Position numbers and translations under genes: made by a program. The notes under the pieces are model-generated. The model searched no databases and was not told where the DNA came from. It saw only the letters and a program-made list of their open reading frames with translations. Shown one piece after another: positions 39,366-49,734 of a DNA stretch of 64,000 bases. Positions within the stretch are counted from its first letter, which is position 1. Every line of letters starts with the position of its first letter. Origin of the DNA: Planomicrobium sp. Y74 (lineage in GTDB: Bacteria > Bacillota > Bacilli > Bacillales_A > Planococcaceae); assembly GCF_003668635.1 (NCBI RefSeq), contig NZ_RCWH01000008.1, positions 62,001-126,000 on the forward strand, read 5' to 3'.

Positions 39366-39623
39366 ATGGTTGAGAAACAAGTAAACGTACAATTGAAATC
39401 TGGTTTACAGGCCAGACAGGCAGCGTTATTCGTACAAGAAGCAAACAGATATAATTCGGATGTCTATCTTGAAAAAGAAGAAAAGAAAGTAAATGCAAAA
39501 AGCATCATGGGCATAATGAGCCTGGCAATCAGCAAAGGCACTGATGTCATTATTTCGGCAGACGGTTCTGATGAAGAATCAGCAGTCGAAGCCTTGTCTG
39601 CATTAATTGAAAAAGAAGCATAA
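39366..39623 (+). CDS. crh: HPr-like protein Crh
   Basis: Catabolite repression HPr: works with CcpA after phosphorylation by HprK on Ser46. Position 15 is Gln in LQARQAA, where HPr has the PTS histidine, so it cannot transfer phosphate in the PTS; Ser46 in AKSIMGIM is preserved. These two features define Crh rather than HPr. 85 residues. Strong AGGAGG. Last gene of the operon starting at yvcI; a perfect terminator follows. Confidence 0.95.
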   Translation: MVEKQVNVQLKSGLQARQAALFVQEANRYNSDVYLEKEEKKVNAKSIMGIMSLAISKGTDVIISADGSDEESAVEALSALIEKEA

Positions 39624-39657
39624 AAAAATCCCGCAGCTTGAGGCTGCGGGATTTTTT
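39624..39657 (+). terminator. Terminator after crh
   Basis: Stem AAAATCCCGCAGC/GCTGCGGGATTTT, TTGA loop, T-run. The opposite strand also has a T-run, but the minus-strand clpP stop is 60 bp away. Confidence 0.9.
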
Positions 39658-39663
39658 ACGCTT

Positions 39664-39716
39664 TTCTATTGTCCAGACTCCAGCGGCCCTTAAACGGGCG
39701 CTTATGCTTTTCTTTA
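39664..39716. repeat. Second intergenic repeat type, short copy
   Basis: CTATTGTCCAGACTCCAGCG then TTAAACGGGCGCTTATGC: the two ends of the 35758-35893 repeat joined without its middle. It lies between crh and clpP (convergent genes); its last bases overlap the clpP stop region. Confidence 0.65.
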
Positions 39717-40328
39717 AATATCTTCTTTTTCGTGCTGATCAGGCAACTTGCTGCGTGTGATGATCTGATCGACCAATCCATATTCCAAAGCACGTTCAGC
39801 TGTCATGAAGTTATCCCGGTCGGTATCTTTTGAAATAACCTCCAGTGGCTGGCCAGTGCGTTCAGAAAGAATTTGATTCAATTTTTCTCGAAGGAACAAA
39901 ATGCGTTTTGCAGCAATTTCAATTTCTGTAGCCTGACCTTGGGCACCGCCAAGTGGCTGGTGAATCATAACTTCTGCGTTTGGAAGCGCGTAACGTTTCC
40001 CTTTAGTGCCAGCAGCAAGAAGGAATGCACCCATAGAAGCTGCCATACCGATGCAGACAGTTTGAACATCAGGTTTAATGAATTGCATAACATCATAAAT
40101 TGCCATACCAGCCGTAATGCTGCCGCCTGGGCTATTAATATAGATTGAAATGTCTTTTTCAGGATCTTCCGCTTCAAGGAATAGAAGTTGTGCAACGATG
40201 GAGTTTGCTACGTTATCATCAATGCCGCTGCCGAGCATGATGACACGGTCTTTCAATAAACGCGAGTAAATGTCGTAAGCGCGCTCGCCACGGCTCGTCT
40301 GTTCAATTACTGTTGGAATTAAATTCAT
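39714..40328 (-). CDS. clpP: ATP-dependent Clp protease proteolytic subunit
   Basis: Serine protease chamber used with ClpX, ClpC or ClpE. Catalytic triad visible: Ser98 in GMAASMGAF, His123 in MIHQPLGG, Asp172 in TDRDNFM. 204 residues, slightly longer at the C-terminus than B. subtilis ClpP (197), ending [14 protein letters not shown] at 40328 has a perfect AAGGAGG upstream. A CtsR box overlaps its promoter, so heat- and stress-controlled. It sits next to tRNA-Arg, as clpP sits next to trnQ-Arg in B. subtilis. Confidence 0.96.
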   Translation of the reverse strand: MNLIPTVIEQTSRGERAYDIYSRLLKDRVIMLGSGIDDNVANSIVAQLLFLEAEDPEKDISIYINSPGGSITAGMAIYDVMQFIKPDVQTVCIGMAASMGAFLLAAGTKGKRYALPNAEVMIHQPLGGAQGQATEIEIAAKRILFLREKLNQILSERTGQPLEVISKDTDRDNFMTAERALEYGLVDQIITRSKLPDQHEKEDI

Positions 40329-40390
40329 AGAAAATCCTCCTTGTGTAAGTGATAACATTCAACACTGAAATACATTTCAGCTGTATTATT

Positions 40391-40420
40391 ATCATACACA
40401 TCTTGGTCAATGAAGGTCAA
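40391..40420 (-). promoter_or_regulatory. Predicted clpP promoter
   Basis: On the minus strand: -35 TTGACC (40420-40415), 18-bp spacer, -10 TATGAT (40396-40391). It is overlapped by the CtsR box. Confidence 0.6.
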
Positions 40421-40421
40421 A
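40405..40421 (+). promoter_or_regulatory. CtsR operator of clpP
   Basis: Direct heptad repeat GGTCAAT-GAA-GGTCAAA, matching the CtsR consensus GGTCAAA-NAN-GGTCAAA with one change. It covers the -35 region of the clpP promoter, consistent with repression released on heat or protein stress. Confidence 0.88.
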
Positions 40422-40444
40422 TCTAACGAATTAAAAATATCAAC

Positions 40445-40473
40445 TTGATATGTGCCTGTATATTTTGTATACT
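40445..40473 (+). promoter_or_regulatory. Predicted promoter of tRNA-Arg
   Basis: -35 TTGATA (40445-40450), 17-bp spacer, -10 TATACT (40468-40473), 24 bp before the tRNA. Confidence 0.65.
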
Positions 40474-40496
40474 GGTAAAGTCGCTAATGACTATTC

Positions 40497-40568
40497 GCCC
40501 TCGTAGTGTAATGGATAACACCCAAGATTCCGATTCTTGTAATGGGGGTTCGATCCCCTCCGAGGGCA
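40497..40568 (+). tRNA. tRNA-Arg (anticodon CCG)
   Basis: Cloverleaf read by hand: acceptor GCCCTCG/CGAGGGC, anticodon stem CAAGA/TCTTG around loop TTCCGAT (anticodon CCG, reads CGG), T-arm GGGGG-TTCGATC-CCCTC, discriminator A. The 3' CCA is not encoded. A single tRNA gene with its own promoter and terminator, divergent from clpP. Confidence 0.95.
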
Positions 40569-40580
40569 TATTTTTTCCAC

Positions 40581-40616
40581 CCCGCTTTGCCAGCTGATGG
40601 CGGAGCGGGTTTTTTC
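40581..40616 (+). terminator. Terminator after tRNA-Arg
   Basis: Stem CCCGCTTTGCCA/TGGCGGAGCGGG with loop GCTGA and six T. Confidence 0.9.
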
Positions 40617-40654
40617 TTTTATGATTTTTGCAAGCTAATTAAATACACTATATA

Positions 40655-40905
40655 TACCGCTTCGGCGCTTAGGACAAAGCTCCCGCAATAAGCCGAGAAG
40701 ACCACTCGTCTTATTGCTCCGCTCAGTCCATAGACGCGCCGGCGCTAGAAGGAACTCTAGAGATATGGAGCAAAACAGCGAAGACTCCCAGGCGACTAAG
40801 CGAAGTGCTGAGATCCACTCGGGCGAAGTGTAACGAGCACGAGTTAGCTCAGCGCAAGCAGCCAGGAAAGCGGAGCTGTTTTGCGGAATATCGGTTGCTA
40901 TAGAT
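40655..40905 (+). repeat. Composite intergenic repeat, copy D
   Basis: Gene-free stretch. Module 3 (about 40660-40752) has CTTCGGCGC, AAGCCGAGAAGACCACTCG and GCGCCGGCGC. Module 2 (40760-40903) is a short form: GATATGGAGCAAAACAGCG, then the GCTGAG...CTCAGC hairpin, then GCTGTTTTGCGGAATATCGG. It lacks both the optional AACGGAGTTGG hairpin and the long arm pair. The same module pair occurs in reverse orientation as copy E at 48689-48922. Confidence 0.83.
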
Positions 40906-40949
40906 TTTTAGTTCAAATAATATAATACATAAAAGAAAGTAGGTTCCGC

Positions 40950-41180
40950 ATGCTGACACTTTATACGCGTCCGAATTGCCCATTATGCGAAGAAGCGAAA
41001 TTGATGCTCAAACTGATCCAGGAAGATTTTCCTCTGGAATTCAAGGAAGTGAATATAGAAGTGGATGACCGGCTGCATGAGAAATACATGCTGATGATAC
41101 CGGTCCTTGAACAAGACGGCAAAGTCTTAATATATGGCAATATCGGATATGCCGAAATTTTGGAAGCGTTGGATTACTGA
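40950..41180 (+). CDS. Glutaredoxin-like (DUF836) family protein
   Basis: A 76-residue thioredoxin-fold protein with CPLC at residues 10-13 (TRPNCPLCEEAK), the cis-Pro in MIPVLEQDGK, and no other domain. The spacing fits the DUF836 glutaredoxin-like group; redox activity is plausible but its target is unknown. The ATG at 40950 has AGTAGG rather weakly upstream. The stop codon lies in the loop of the terminator hairpin that follows. It precedes the cggR promoter. Confidence 0.8.
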   Translation: MLTLYTRPNCPLCEEAKLMLKLIQEDFPLEFKEVNIEVDDRLHEKYMLMIPVLEQDGKVLIYGNIGYAEILEALDY

Positions 41181-41192
41181 CGCTTCTTTTTT
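41163..41192 (+). terminator. Terminator overlapping the 3' end of the glutaredoxin-like gene
   Basis: Stem GAAGCGT/ACGCTTC with a 10-nt loop holding the stop-codon region, then TTTTTT. Confidence 0.8.
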
Positions 41193-41193
41193 G

Positions 41194-41222
41194 TTGCATT
41201 CAGATTTACTATTAGGTAGAAT
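41194..41222 (+). promoter_or_regulatory. Predicted sigma-A promoter of the glycolytic operon
   Basis: -35 TTGCAT (41194-41199), 17-bp spacer, -10 TAGAAT (41217-41222). The CggR operator begins 8 bp downstream of the -10. Confidence 0.65.
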
Positions 41223-41230
41223 GAATTTAG

Positions 41231-41266
41231 TGGGACAGAAAATTTATAGGTGGGATAAATTTTGTC
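41231..41266 (+). promoter_or_regulatory. CggR operator (direct repeat)
   Basis: TGGGAC-N6-TTTA-N4-TGGGAT-N6-TGTC, the same 6-4-6 spacing as the B. subtilis CggR operator CGGGAC-N6-TGTC-N4-CGGGAC-N6-TGTC. Located between promoter and cggR, as expected for a repressor released by fructose-1,6-bisphosphate. Confidence 0.85.
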
Positions 41267-41287
41267 CAGCTGGAATGGAGTGAATCT

Positions 41288-42331
41288 ATGGATGCTTTAT
41301 CTTCAGCACAGAATAAACTGTTGCCGGAAATGTCCGTGCTCCTGAAAAAACGTTACCAGATCCTGCAGACAATTAATCAGGAACAGCCGATTGGCAGGAG
41401 AACCTTAAGTGAATTTTCTGGAATGACAGAACGTGATGTCCGAAAAGAAACCGACCTGTTGCGTGAGCAGCAATTAATCGAGATGAAATCCGCCGGCATG
41501 GTGATCACCATACATGGCGAAGAAGTTCTCGATTCGTTAAAATCCTTCATGCAAAAGCTGACAGGAATTGCTGATCTCGCAGACAAGTTGAAAAAGCAAT
41601 TGAAGATTTCGGATGTCATTGTGGTTCCTTTGGATTCTGATACAGCAGTCACTGTAAAAAATCAGATTGGAAAAGAAGCTGCACGGCTCCTTGAAATGAA
41701 TTTCACCGGTGAAACGAAAGTTGCCGTGACCGGAGGCAGTACGATGGCGGCAATCGCCAAAGAACTGAAAGGCGACAAAGCTTATCCTTCACTGCAATTC
41801 ATTGCAGCACGCGGCGGCTTGGGCGAAGATGTTCTGCATCAGGCGAATACCATTGCATCTGCCTTTGCGGAAAAAACCGGCGGTTCATTTAAGACGCTTT
41901 ATCTGCCTGATCATCTAAGCGAAGAAGCATATGCCATGATGATGAAAGAACCGCTCATCAAGGAAATGATGGATCTTTATGAACAAACTGATCTGGTAGT
42001 CCATGGTATCGGCAATGCCGAAGAATTGGCCTTAAGGCGTCAGTCAACCGCAGAAGAAGTTCAGATGATCACTGAAGGTGGTGCCGTCAGTGAAGCCTTC
42101 GGATATTATTTTGATGCAGAAGGCAATGTTGTTTACCGCATTCGTTCAGCGGGAATCCAATTGGAACAAGTGCAAAAAGCCCCCAATATTATTGCAGTAG
42201 CTGGCGGACATTCGAAAGCGAAAGCGATACTTTCCTATTTCAAAAATGCACCGGAACGAACAGTATTGGTTACCGATGAAGGTGCTGCGACAGAAATTCT
42301 TAAACTTATTGAAAACATAGGAGGAAATTGA
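41288..42331 (+). CDS. cggR: Central glycolytic genes regulator CggR
   Basis: DeoR/SorC-family repressor controlling the downstream glycolytic genes; relieved by fructose-1,6-bisphosphate. N-terminal helix-turn-helix around residues 35-60 (GRRTLSEFSGMTERDVRKETD), then the sugar-binding SorC domain with VAVTGGSTMAAIAKEL and AARGGLGEDVLHQANTIAS, and TDLVVHGIGNAEE and VAGGHSKAKAI further on. 347 residues. Shine-Dalgarno TGGAGTGA. One base separates its stop from the gapA ATG region. Confidence 0.94.
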   Translation: MDALSSAQNKLLPEMSVLLKKRYQILQTINQEQPIGRRTLSEFSGMTERDVRKETDLLREQQLIEMKSAGMVITIHGEEVLDSLKSFMQKLTGIADLADKLKKQLKISDVIVVPLDSDTAVTVKNQIGKEAARLLEMNFTGETKVAVTGGSTMAAIAKELKGDKAYPSLQFIAARGGLGEDVLHQANTIASAFAEKTGGSFKTLYLPDHLSEEAYAMMMKEPLIKEMMDLYEQTDLVVHGIGNAEELALRRQSTAEEVQMITEGGAVSEAFGYYFDAEGNVVYRIRSAGIQLEQVQKAPNIIAVAGGHSKAKAILSYFKNAPERTVLVTDEGAATEILKLIENIGGN

Positions 42332-42332
42332 A

Positions 42333-43340
42333 ATGACTTTAAAATTAGCGATTAACGGCTTTGGCCGCATTGGACGTATTGTATTCCGTGGAGCAATGAC
42401 AAACGACGAAGTGGAAGTTGTGGCAGTAAACGATTTAACAGATGCTAAAATGCTTGCGCACCTATTGAAATACGATTCAATTCACGGAACATTGGATGCT
42501 GAAGTTTCTGCTGAAGGCGATAACATTGTTGTCAACGGCAAAACAATCCGTGTATTCTCAGAAAAAGATCCTTCGAACCTTCCTTGGGGAGACCTTGGAG
42601 TTGATATCGTTGTTGAATCGACTGGATTCTTTACAGATTCTGCATCTGCTTCAAAACATATCGAAGCAGGAGCGAAAAAAGTCATCGTTTCGGCTCCAGG
42701 CAAAAATGGTATGAAAACACTTGTAATGGGTGTTAACCATGACACTTACAATCCGGAAGAGCATGATGTTGTATCAAACGCATCTTGTACAACAAATGGT
42801 CTTGCAGGGATTTCAAAAGTATTGAATGATAAATTCGGCATCAAGAAAGCCATGATGACGACGATCCATTCTTATACGAATGACCAGATTCTATTGGATT
42901 CTCCGCACAAGGATTACCGCCGCGCACGTGCAGCTGCTGAATCTATGATTCCTACAACAACAGGAGCTGCGGTAGCTGTTACTAAAGTGCTTCCTGAACT
43001 GGAAGGCAAACTTGACGGAATGGCAATCCGCGTTCCAACTTCAAACGTTTCTCTAATCGACCTTGTGGCAGAACTGGATACTGAAGTTTCTGTTGAAGAA
43101 GTGAATGCAGCTCTGAAAGAAGCTACTCAGAACGAATTGAAAGGCACTTTAGAGTACAGCGATCTTCCACTTGTCTCAAAAGATTATAACGGCAACACTG
43201 CTTCTGCAACTGTCGATGGTTTGTCAACCATGGCACTTGGCGGGAACATGGTCAAAGTATTGGCTTGGTATGATAATGAGTCCGGTTATTCAGGACGTTG
43301 CATCGATCTTGCTTTGCACATGAACAGCAAAGGGCTGTAA
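42333..43340 (+). CDS. gapA: Glyceraldehyde-3-phosphate dehydrogenase (glycolytic, NAD)
   Basis: Oxidises glyceraldehyde-3-phosphate to 1,3-bisphosphoglycerate. INGFGRIGRIVFRG NAD-binding start, catalytic Cys152 in SNASCTTNG, His179 region HSYTNDQ, and WYDNESGY at the C-terminus. 335 residues. Perfect AGGAGG upstream. Position behind cggR marks it as the glycolytic (not gluconeogenic GapB) enzyme. A hairpin with T-run lies between it and pgk. Confidence 0.96.
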   Translation: MTLKLAINGFGRIGRIVFRGAMTNDEVEVVAVNDLTDAKMLAHLLKYDSIHGTLDAEVSAEGDNIVVNGKTIRVFSEKDPSNLPWGDLGVDIVVESTGFFTDSASASKHIEAGAKKVIVSAPGKNGMKTLVMGVNHDTYNPEEHDVVSNASCTTNGLAGISKVLNDKFGIKKAMMTTIHSYTNDQILLDSPHKDYRRARAAAESMIPTTTGAAVAVTKVLPELEGKLDGMAIRVPTSNVSLIDLVAELDTEVSVEEVNAALKEATQNELKGTLEYSDLPLVSKDYNGNTASATVDGLSTMALGGNMVKVLAWYDNESGYSGRCIDLALHMNSKGL

Positions 43341-43392
43341 TCCCAAAATCATAGCTTAATTACCGATGAACCTCTATAATGAAAGAGGATAA

Positions 43393-43428
43393 AAGGGGTG
43401 GGGAATTTACCCCGCCCCTTATTTTTTT
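43393..43428 (+). terminator. Internal terminator between gapA and pgk
   Basis: Strong stem AAGGGGTGGGG/CCCCGCCCCTT, AATTTA loop, ATTTTTTT. A -10-like TATAAT is at 43375-43380 just upstream, without a convincing -35. It probably lowers pgk-tpiA-gpmI-eno expression relative to gapA. Confidence 0.75.
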
Positions 43429-43451
43429 GAATACAAATAGGAGGTATTTTC

Positions 43452-44639
43452 ATGCTGCAGAAAATGACCATGAAAGATTTGGATTTGAAAGGGAAACGCG
43501 TATTTTGCCGAGTCGATTTCAACGTACCGATGAAAGACGGAGAAGTGACGGATGATACACGAATCCGCGCAGCTGTCCCGACCATCGAATATCTGGTTGA
43601 AAACGGGGCGAAAGTAATATTGGCAAGTCATTTGGGGCGTCCAAAAGGCGAAGTCAATGAAGAGATGAGACTTGCTGCGGCAGGAGCTCGTTTAAGTGAA
43701 TTGCTACATAAAAAAGTTAAAAGCCTGAAAGAATCAATCGGCGAAACTGTCGAAAAAGAAATTGGCGGCATGCAGGAAGGCGACATCCTTCTATTGGAAA
43801 ATGTCCGCTTCCATGCAGGAGAAGAAAAAAACGATGAAACATTGGCGAAATCCTTTGCTGATCTCGCAGATGTCTTTGTCAATGACGCTTTTGGAGCGGC
43901 GCACCGCGCCCACGCTTCTACAGCCGGCATTGCAAAGCATCTTCCATCAGTTTCAGGACTTTTGCTTGAGAAAGAACTGGATGTCCTCGGAAAAGCGTTG
44001 TCCGAACCGGAACGTCCATTTACCGCCATCATTGGTGGCGCCAAAGTGAAAGATAAAATCGGGGTCATCGATCATTTGCTTGATAAAGTGGATAACCTTT
44101 TGATCGGCGGCGGATTGTCATACACGTTCATTAAAGCAAAAGGCTTTGAAATAGGAAATTCACTTGTGGAAGAAGATAAAATGGAATTGGCTAGAACTTT
44201 CATCCGAAAAGCTGAAGAAAAAGGCGTGAAATTCTATCTTCCAATCGATGCCACTGTAGCCAGTGAATTTTCAAAAGATGCTGAAACGAAGCAAGTGAAA
44301 ATCGAAGAAATCCCTTCCGATTGGATGGGACTTGATATTGGGCCTGAGACTGCAGAGCTCTACCGGAACGTCATTAAAGATTCGAAGCTGGTTATCTGGA
44401 ATGGACCTATGGGCGTTTTTGAAATGGAGCCATTTGCAAATGGAACACGTTCCGTTGCAGAGGCGATGGCCGAAACTGAGGCTTATACAGTCATCGGCGG
44501 AGGAGATTCTGCGGCAGCAGTTGAGAAGTTCAATGTAGCAGACAAGATGGACCATATCTCGACGGGTGGCGGAGCTTCGCTTGAATTTATGGAAGGCAAG
44601 GAATTGCCTGGTGTAACTGCACTTACAGACAAGAAGTAA
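43452..44639 (+). CDS. pgk: Phosphoglycerate kinase
   Basis: Makes ATP from 1,3-bisphosphoglycerate. N-terminal [30 protein letters not shown], the hinge [14 protein letters not shown] and the end motif [20 protein letters not shown] are conserved. 395 residues. The ATG at 43452 follows AGGAGG by nine bases. Downstream of the internal hairpin; the next gene follows at 50 bp. Confidence 0.96.
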   Translation: MLQKMTMKDLDLKGKRVFCRVDFNVPMKDGEVTDDTRIRAAVPTIEYLVENGAKVILASHLGRPKGEVNEEMRLAAAGARLSELLHKKVKSLKESIGETVEKEIGGMQEGDILLLENVRFHAGEEKNDETLAKSFADLADVFVNDAFGAAHRAHASTAGIAKHLPSVSGLLLEKELDVLGKALSEPERPFTAIIGGAKVKDKIGVIDHLLDKVDNLLIGGGLSYTFIKAKGFEIGNSLVEEDKMELARTFIRKAEEKGVKFYLPIDATVASEFSKDAETKQVKIEEIPSDWMGLDIGPETAELYRNVIKDSKLVIWNGPMGVFEMEPFANGTRSVAEAMAETEAYTVIGGGDSAAAVEKFNVADKMDHISTGGGASLEFMEGKELPGVTALTDKK

Positions 44640-44689
44640 GAACTTACAACTTTAATAGTTTGCCACATTATGAGAAAGGGAGTGTCTTT

Positions 44690-45451
44690 TTGAGAAAACC
44701 GATTATCGCGGGAAACTGGAAAATGTACAAAACAGCTGCTGAAGCAAAAGCTTTTGCAGAGGAAGTTAAAACAGCATTGCCTTCGGCTGAGAAAGTAGAC
44801 GCCGTTATATGCGCACCTGCTTTATTTCTTCAAAATTTAGTGGAATCTGCTAAAAATACTGAGTTGAAAATCGGTGCGCAGACGATGCACGAAGAAAAAG
44901 AAGGGGCGTTTACCGGAGAGGTAAGCCCTGTCCAATTAAAAGATTTGGGTGTTGAATACGTTATTATCGGTCATTCTGAACGCCGTCAATATTTCAATGA
45001 AGCCGATGAATCGGCGAACAGAAAAGTAGTATCTGCTTTTGAACACGGTTTGAAACCGATTTTATGTGTGGGTGAATCGCTCGAGCAGCGTGACAGTGGA
45101 GATACCGGCAATGTAGTTGAAGCGCAAGTCGAAAAAGGCGTGGCTCAACTATCTGCTGAACAGGCGGCTGAACTCGTGATCGCTTATGAACCAATCTGGG
45201 CGATCGGAACTGGTAAAACGGCTACGGCAGAGGATGCCAATGAAGTATGCGGCATCATCCGTAAAAAAATCGAATCTCTTTATAATGAAGAAACAGCTGG
45301 TGCAGTCCGGATCCAATATGGCGGCAGTGTTAAACCGGCGAATATCGAAGAACTGATGAATATGGAGCATATTGACGGGGCTTTGGTCGGAGGAGCAAGT
45401 CTCGAAGCTGAGTCATTCCTCAAATTACTGGAGGCTGGTGCAAATGCATAA
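44690..45451 (+). CDS. tpiA: Triose-phosphate isomerase
   Basis: Interconverts DHAP and glyceraldehyde-3-phosphate. Lys11 in GNWKMYK, His95 in IIGHSERR and Glu167 in [11 protein letters not shown] form the active site; numbering equals the textbook one. The gene starts with TTG at 44690, seven bases after GGGAG, giving 253 residues; no ATG in frame sits nearer to the conserved N-terminus. Overlaps gpmI by eight bases. Confidence 0.95.
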   Translation: MRKPIIAGNWKMYKTAAEAKAFAEEVKTALPSAEKVDAVICAPALFLQNLVESAKNTELKIGAQTMHEEKEGAFTGEVSPVQLKDLGVEYVIIGHSERRQYFNEADESANRKVVSAFEHGLKPILCVGESLEQRDSGDTGNVVEAQVEKGVAQLSAEQAAELVIAYEPIWAIGTGKTATAEDANEVCGIIRKKIESLYNEETAGAVRIQYGGSVKPANIEELMNMEHIDGALVGGASLEAESFLKLLEAGANA

Positions 45452-46976
45452 TACAGAAAATCCGGTGGCTTTAATCATCCTGGATGGCTTCGGCTGCCGG
45501 AAAGAAACTTTTGGCAACGCAGTTGCACAGGCAAAAAAACCGAATTTCGATAAATTATGGAGTAGTTATCCGCATGAATTGCTTACTGCTTCAGGTGAAG
45601 CGGTGGGACTGCCGGACGGCCAGATGGGAAACTCGGAAGTGGGCCATTTGAATATTGGTGCAGGCCGCATTGTCTATCAGAACCTGACGCGTATCAATAA
45701 ATCGATCAGGGAAGGGGACTTCTTTCAGAATACAGCATTCCTGGAAGCTATCGCCAAAGCAAAATCAAACGGATCCGCTCTCCATTTGATGGGGTTATTG
45801 TCAGATGGCGGCGTCCACAGCCATTATGAACATCTCTTTGCTCTATTGGAATTGGCGAAGCAGCAAGGGCTGGATGAAGTTTATGTCCACGGCTTTTTGG
45901 ACGGCCGCGACGTCGGTCCGCAAACTGCCCTGCAGTATATCGAAAAAACAGAAGAAAAAATGGCAGAAATCGGCGTCGGTAGATTTGCATCGATCAGCGG
46001 GCGGTATTATGCAATGGATCGCGATAAACGCTGGGACCGTGCAGAAACTGCCTATCGTGTATTAGTGGATGGAACGGGGCTTTATGCATCCACTGCAAGC
46101 GAAGGGGTCGTTCAGTCCTATGATCAGGGAGTAATGGACGAATTCGTCGTGCCATTTTATATAGAAGAGAATGGCGAACCCGTTGCAACGATCAAGTCAC
46201 AGGATTCCCTGATCTTCTTCAATTTCAGGCCGGACCGTGCAATTCAATTGACGTCAACATTGATCACCAACGAGTTTAACGGTTTTCCGTTAAGCCCGAA
46301 TCATCCCGACAGACTGACTTTTGTATCGTTCACATCTTATAGTGATGTTTTGCCGACTCGAATTGCTTTTGAGACCTTGAATCTTGAAAATACGGTCGGC
46401 GAAGTGATTTCAGCTAACGGATTGACGCAATTACGAATTGCGGAAACTGAAAAATATCCTCACGTCACTTTCTTTATGAGTGGCGGGCGAGAGAAGGTTT
46501 TTCCGGGGGAAGAACGGATTCTTGTTGATTCACCGAAAGTGGCGACTTACGACCTTCAACCGGAAATGAGCGCATATGAGGTGACTGATAAACTTGTCGA
46601 ACAGATCGAAGCAGAAGCCCATGATGCCATCATCCTCAATTTTGCCAATCCGGATATGGTAGGGCACAGCGGACTGTTGGAACCTACCATTCAGGCAATT
46701 GAAGCTGTCGATGAGTGTTTGGGGAGAATTATCGAGGCTTTGCACGCTAAAGGCGGAACGGCAATTGTTACAGCCGATCATGGAAATTCAGACGAAGTCC
46801 TGACTACTGAAGGCTTGCCTATGACGGCGCATACGACCAATCAGGTGCCGGTAATCATTACGAAATCAGGTTTGGAAATCAAGCCGGATGGCATTCTTGC
46901 CGACTTGGCACCAACCATCTTAAAGTTATTGGATATCGAACAACCGGCAGAAATGACCGGAAAACCATTATTCTAA
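45444..46976 (+). CDS. gpmI: 2,3-bisphosphoglycerate-independent phosphoglycerate mutase
   Basis: Mn-dependent interconversion of 3- and 2-phosphoglycerate, alkaline-phosphatase superfamily. Asp14 in LIILDGFG, phospho-acceptor Ser64 in [26 protein letters not shown], and metal ligands in [12 protein letters not shown] and [10 protein letters not shown]. 510 residues from the ATG at 45444, which follows GGAGG; longer upstream frames run into tpiA. Confidence 0.96.
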   Translation: MHNTENPVALIILDGFGCRKETFGNAVAQAKKPNFDKLWSSYPHELLTASGEAVGLPDGQMGNSEVGHLNIGAGRIVYQNLTRINKSIREGDFFQNTAFLEAIAKAKSNGSALHLMGLLSDGGVHSHYEHLFALLELAKQQGLDEVYVHGFLDGRDVGPQTALQYIEKTEEKMAEIGVGRFASISGRYYAMDRDKRWDRAETAYRVLVDGTGLYASTASEGVVQSYDQGVMDEFVVPFYIEENGEPVATIKSQDSLIFFNFRPDRAIQLTSTLITNEFNGFPLSPNHPDRLTFVSFTSYSDVLPTRIAFETLNLENTVGEVISANGLTQLRIAETEKYPHVTFFMSGGREKVFPGEERILVDSPKVATYDLQPEMSAYEVTDKLVEQIEAEAHDAIILNFANPDMVGHSGLLEPTIQAIEAVDECLGRIIEALHAKGGTAIVTADHGNSDEVLTTEGLPMTAHTTNQVPVIITKSGLEIKPDGILADLAPTILKLLDIEQPAEMTGKPLF

Positions 46977-48287
<1,311 letters not shown>

Positions 48288-48314
48288 AAAAAAGGAGGCA
48301 TTGCCTCTTTTTTC
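48288..48314 (+). terminator. Terminator of the glycolytic operon after eno
   Basis: Stem AAAAAAGGAGGC/GCCTCTTTTTT with ATT loop. Confidence 0.8.
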
Positions 48315-48322
48315 TATTGCTA

Positions 48323-48351
48323 TTGTCATAGGTCACAATTTTTGGTAAACT
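48323..48351 (+). promoter_or_regulatory. Predicted sigma-A promoter of secG
   Basis: -35 TTGTCA (48323-48328), 17-bp spacer, -10 TAAACT (48346-48351). Confidence 0.55.
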
Positions 48352-48390
48352 TATTCTTGTTGTGAAGGTTTTATTCAGGAGGTGGAATTT

Positions 48391-48618
48391 ATGCATACGT
48401 TGTTAATGACTTTACTCGTCATCGTATCGCTCGCATTAATCGTTGTCGTATTATTACAATCAGGGAAAAGTGCAGGTCTTTCAGGAGCCATCTCCGGTGG
48501 AGCTGAGCAACTTTTCGGCAAGCAAAAAGCACGGGGACTTGATCTTGTCCTTCATCGTGTAACGATTGTACTTGCTGCCTTATTCTTTATTTTGGCTATC
48601 GCCGTAACGAAAGTATAA
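48391..48618 (+). CDS. secG: Preprotein translocase subunit SecG
   Basis: Small membrane subunit of SecYEG. Two hydrophobic helices (about 2-22 and 53-73) flank the conserved loop [29 protein letters not shown]. 75 residues from the ATG at 48391, preceded by AGGAGGTGG; the in-frame ATG at 48382 overlaps it. Followed by a wobble-paired terminator and repeat E. Confidence 0.94.
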   Translation: MHTLLMTLLVIVSLALIVVVLLQSGKSAGLSGAISGGAEQLFGKQKARGLDLVLHRVTIVLAALFFILAIAVTKV

Positions 48619-48631
48619 TGTAGATGACTAA

Positions 48632-48668
48632 ATCGCCTGACCAATAAACTGGTTGGGCGTTTTCTTTT
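48632..48668 (+). terminator. Terminator after secG
   Basis: Stem CGCCTGACCA/TGGTTGGGCG (two G-T pairs), ATAAAC loop, TTTTCTTTT. Confidence 0.75.
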
Positions 48669-48688
48669 ATAAATTGCTATTAAGCACT

Positions 48689-48922
48689 AAATACCGATAT
48701 TCCGCAAAACAGCTTGCTTGCTCAAAGCAATGCTCCTGCATCGCTGCGCTAGCTTCGTCGCAAAGAGTTGCTCTCGCAAGCTTCGTTCAACTCTTCGCTG
48801 TTTTGCTCCATATCTCTAAAGATTTCTCTCAGCGCCGGCGCGGCTTCGGACTGGCCGGAGCAATAAGACGAGTGGTCTTCTCGGCTTATTGTGGGAGGCT
48901 TGTCCATAGCGCCGAAGCGTTA
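48689..48922 (-). repeat. Composite intergenic repeat, copy E (inverted relative to D)
   Basis: Gene-free stretch. Module 2 in reverse (48691-48818: ACCGATATTCCGCAAAACAGC ... GCTGTTTTGCTCCATATC), holding the GCTAGCTTCGTCGCAAAG block but not the GCTGAG/CTCAGC hairpin, then module 3 in reverse (48831-48922: GCGCCGGCGC, CGAGTGGTCTTCTCGGCTT, GCGCCGAAGC). Same pair of modules as copy D in opposite orientation. The long open frame running from here into est is an artefact. Confidence 0.82.
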
Positions 48923-48964
48923 AAAAAGTTCATTAATTATCTCAAAATTTCTGGAGGGATTTGC

Positions 48965-49711
48965 ATGAGGATTACACCGCCAAAACCATTTTTCTTCAAG
49001 GCAGGGCCGCGAGCGGTTCTGTTGCTTCACGGCTTTACCGGCAACTCTGCTGATGTGCGGATGCTTGGCCGTTTTCTTGAAAAGAAAGGGTATACATCGA
49101 TTGCCCCCCATTTGGAAGGGCACGGGGTTGAACCTGAAAAACTAGTGGAAAGCGGACCTGAAGGCTGGTGGCGAGAAGTCGAACAGGCTTACCAGCAATT
49201 GAAGGACGAAGGTTATTCGGAAATTGCAGTCGGTGGATTGTCGCTCGGCGGCGTATTGTCATTGAAAACTGGGTATACATTCCCTGTAAAGGGCATATTT
49301 ACGATGTGCTCGCCGATGATAATGAAGTCGACGGATTTATTATTTGAAGGCGTCATTAATTATGCCCGCAATTACAAGAAGCTTGAAGGAAAAGAAGACG
49401 ATGTTATAGAAGAAGAAATAAAGGGCCTGCGTGAACATGGCATGCCTTCGCTTTCAGACCTGCGTGAATTGGTGCAGGATGTAAGGGACCATGCGGATCA
49501 TGTTTATGCACCGACATTCGTCGTGCAGGGTTCGTTGGATAATGTTATTGATACCGATTCGGCGAATATCATATATGATACCGTGGAATCGTTTGATAAA
49601 AAGATTAAATGGTACGAGAAATCAGGTCATGTCATCACCCTTGATAAAGAAAAAGAACAATTGCACGAAGATGTATTGGAATTTCTCGAATCGCTCGATT
49701 GGAGCGTGTGA
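48965..49711 (+). CDS. est: Carboxylesterase, Est30-like
   Basis: Alpha/beta hydrolase of about 30 kDa hydrolysing short-chain esters. Oxyanion-hole HGFTGN at about 22-27, nucleophile Ser in GGLSLGGVL (Ser about 94), Asp in GSLDNVID and His in KSGHVITLD. 248 residues from the ATG at 48965, which has GGAGGGA upstream. The frame is open for another 104 codons upstream through repeat E, but that segment is not conserved. Order secG-est-rnr-smpB is as in B. subtilis. Confidence 0.9.
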   Translation: MRITPPKPFFFKAGPRAVLLLHGFTGNSADVRMLGRFLEKKGYTSIAPHLEGHGVEPEKLVESGPEGWWREVEQAYQQLKDEGYSEIAVGGLSLGGVLSLKTGYTFPVKGIFTMCSPMIMKSTDLLFEGVINYARNYKKLEGKEDDVIEEEIKGLREHGMPSLSDLRELVQDVRDHADHVYAPTFVVQGSLDNVIDTDSANIIYDTVESFDKKIKWYEKSGHVITLDKEKEQLHEDVLEFLESLDWSV

Positions 49712-49734
49712 GAACGCCAGAAGGAGGAATATAG

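Noticed and set aside
48653-48964. Upstream extension of the est reading frame by 104 codons
   Set aside because: It runs through repeat E, lacks similarity to esterases, and a good Shine-Dalgarno lies before the ATG at 48965.
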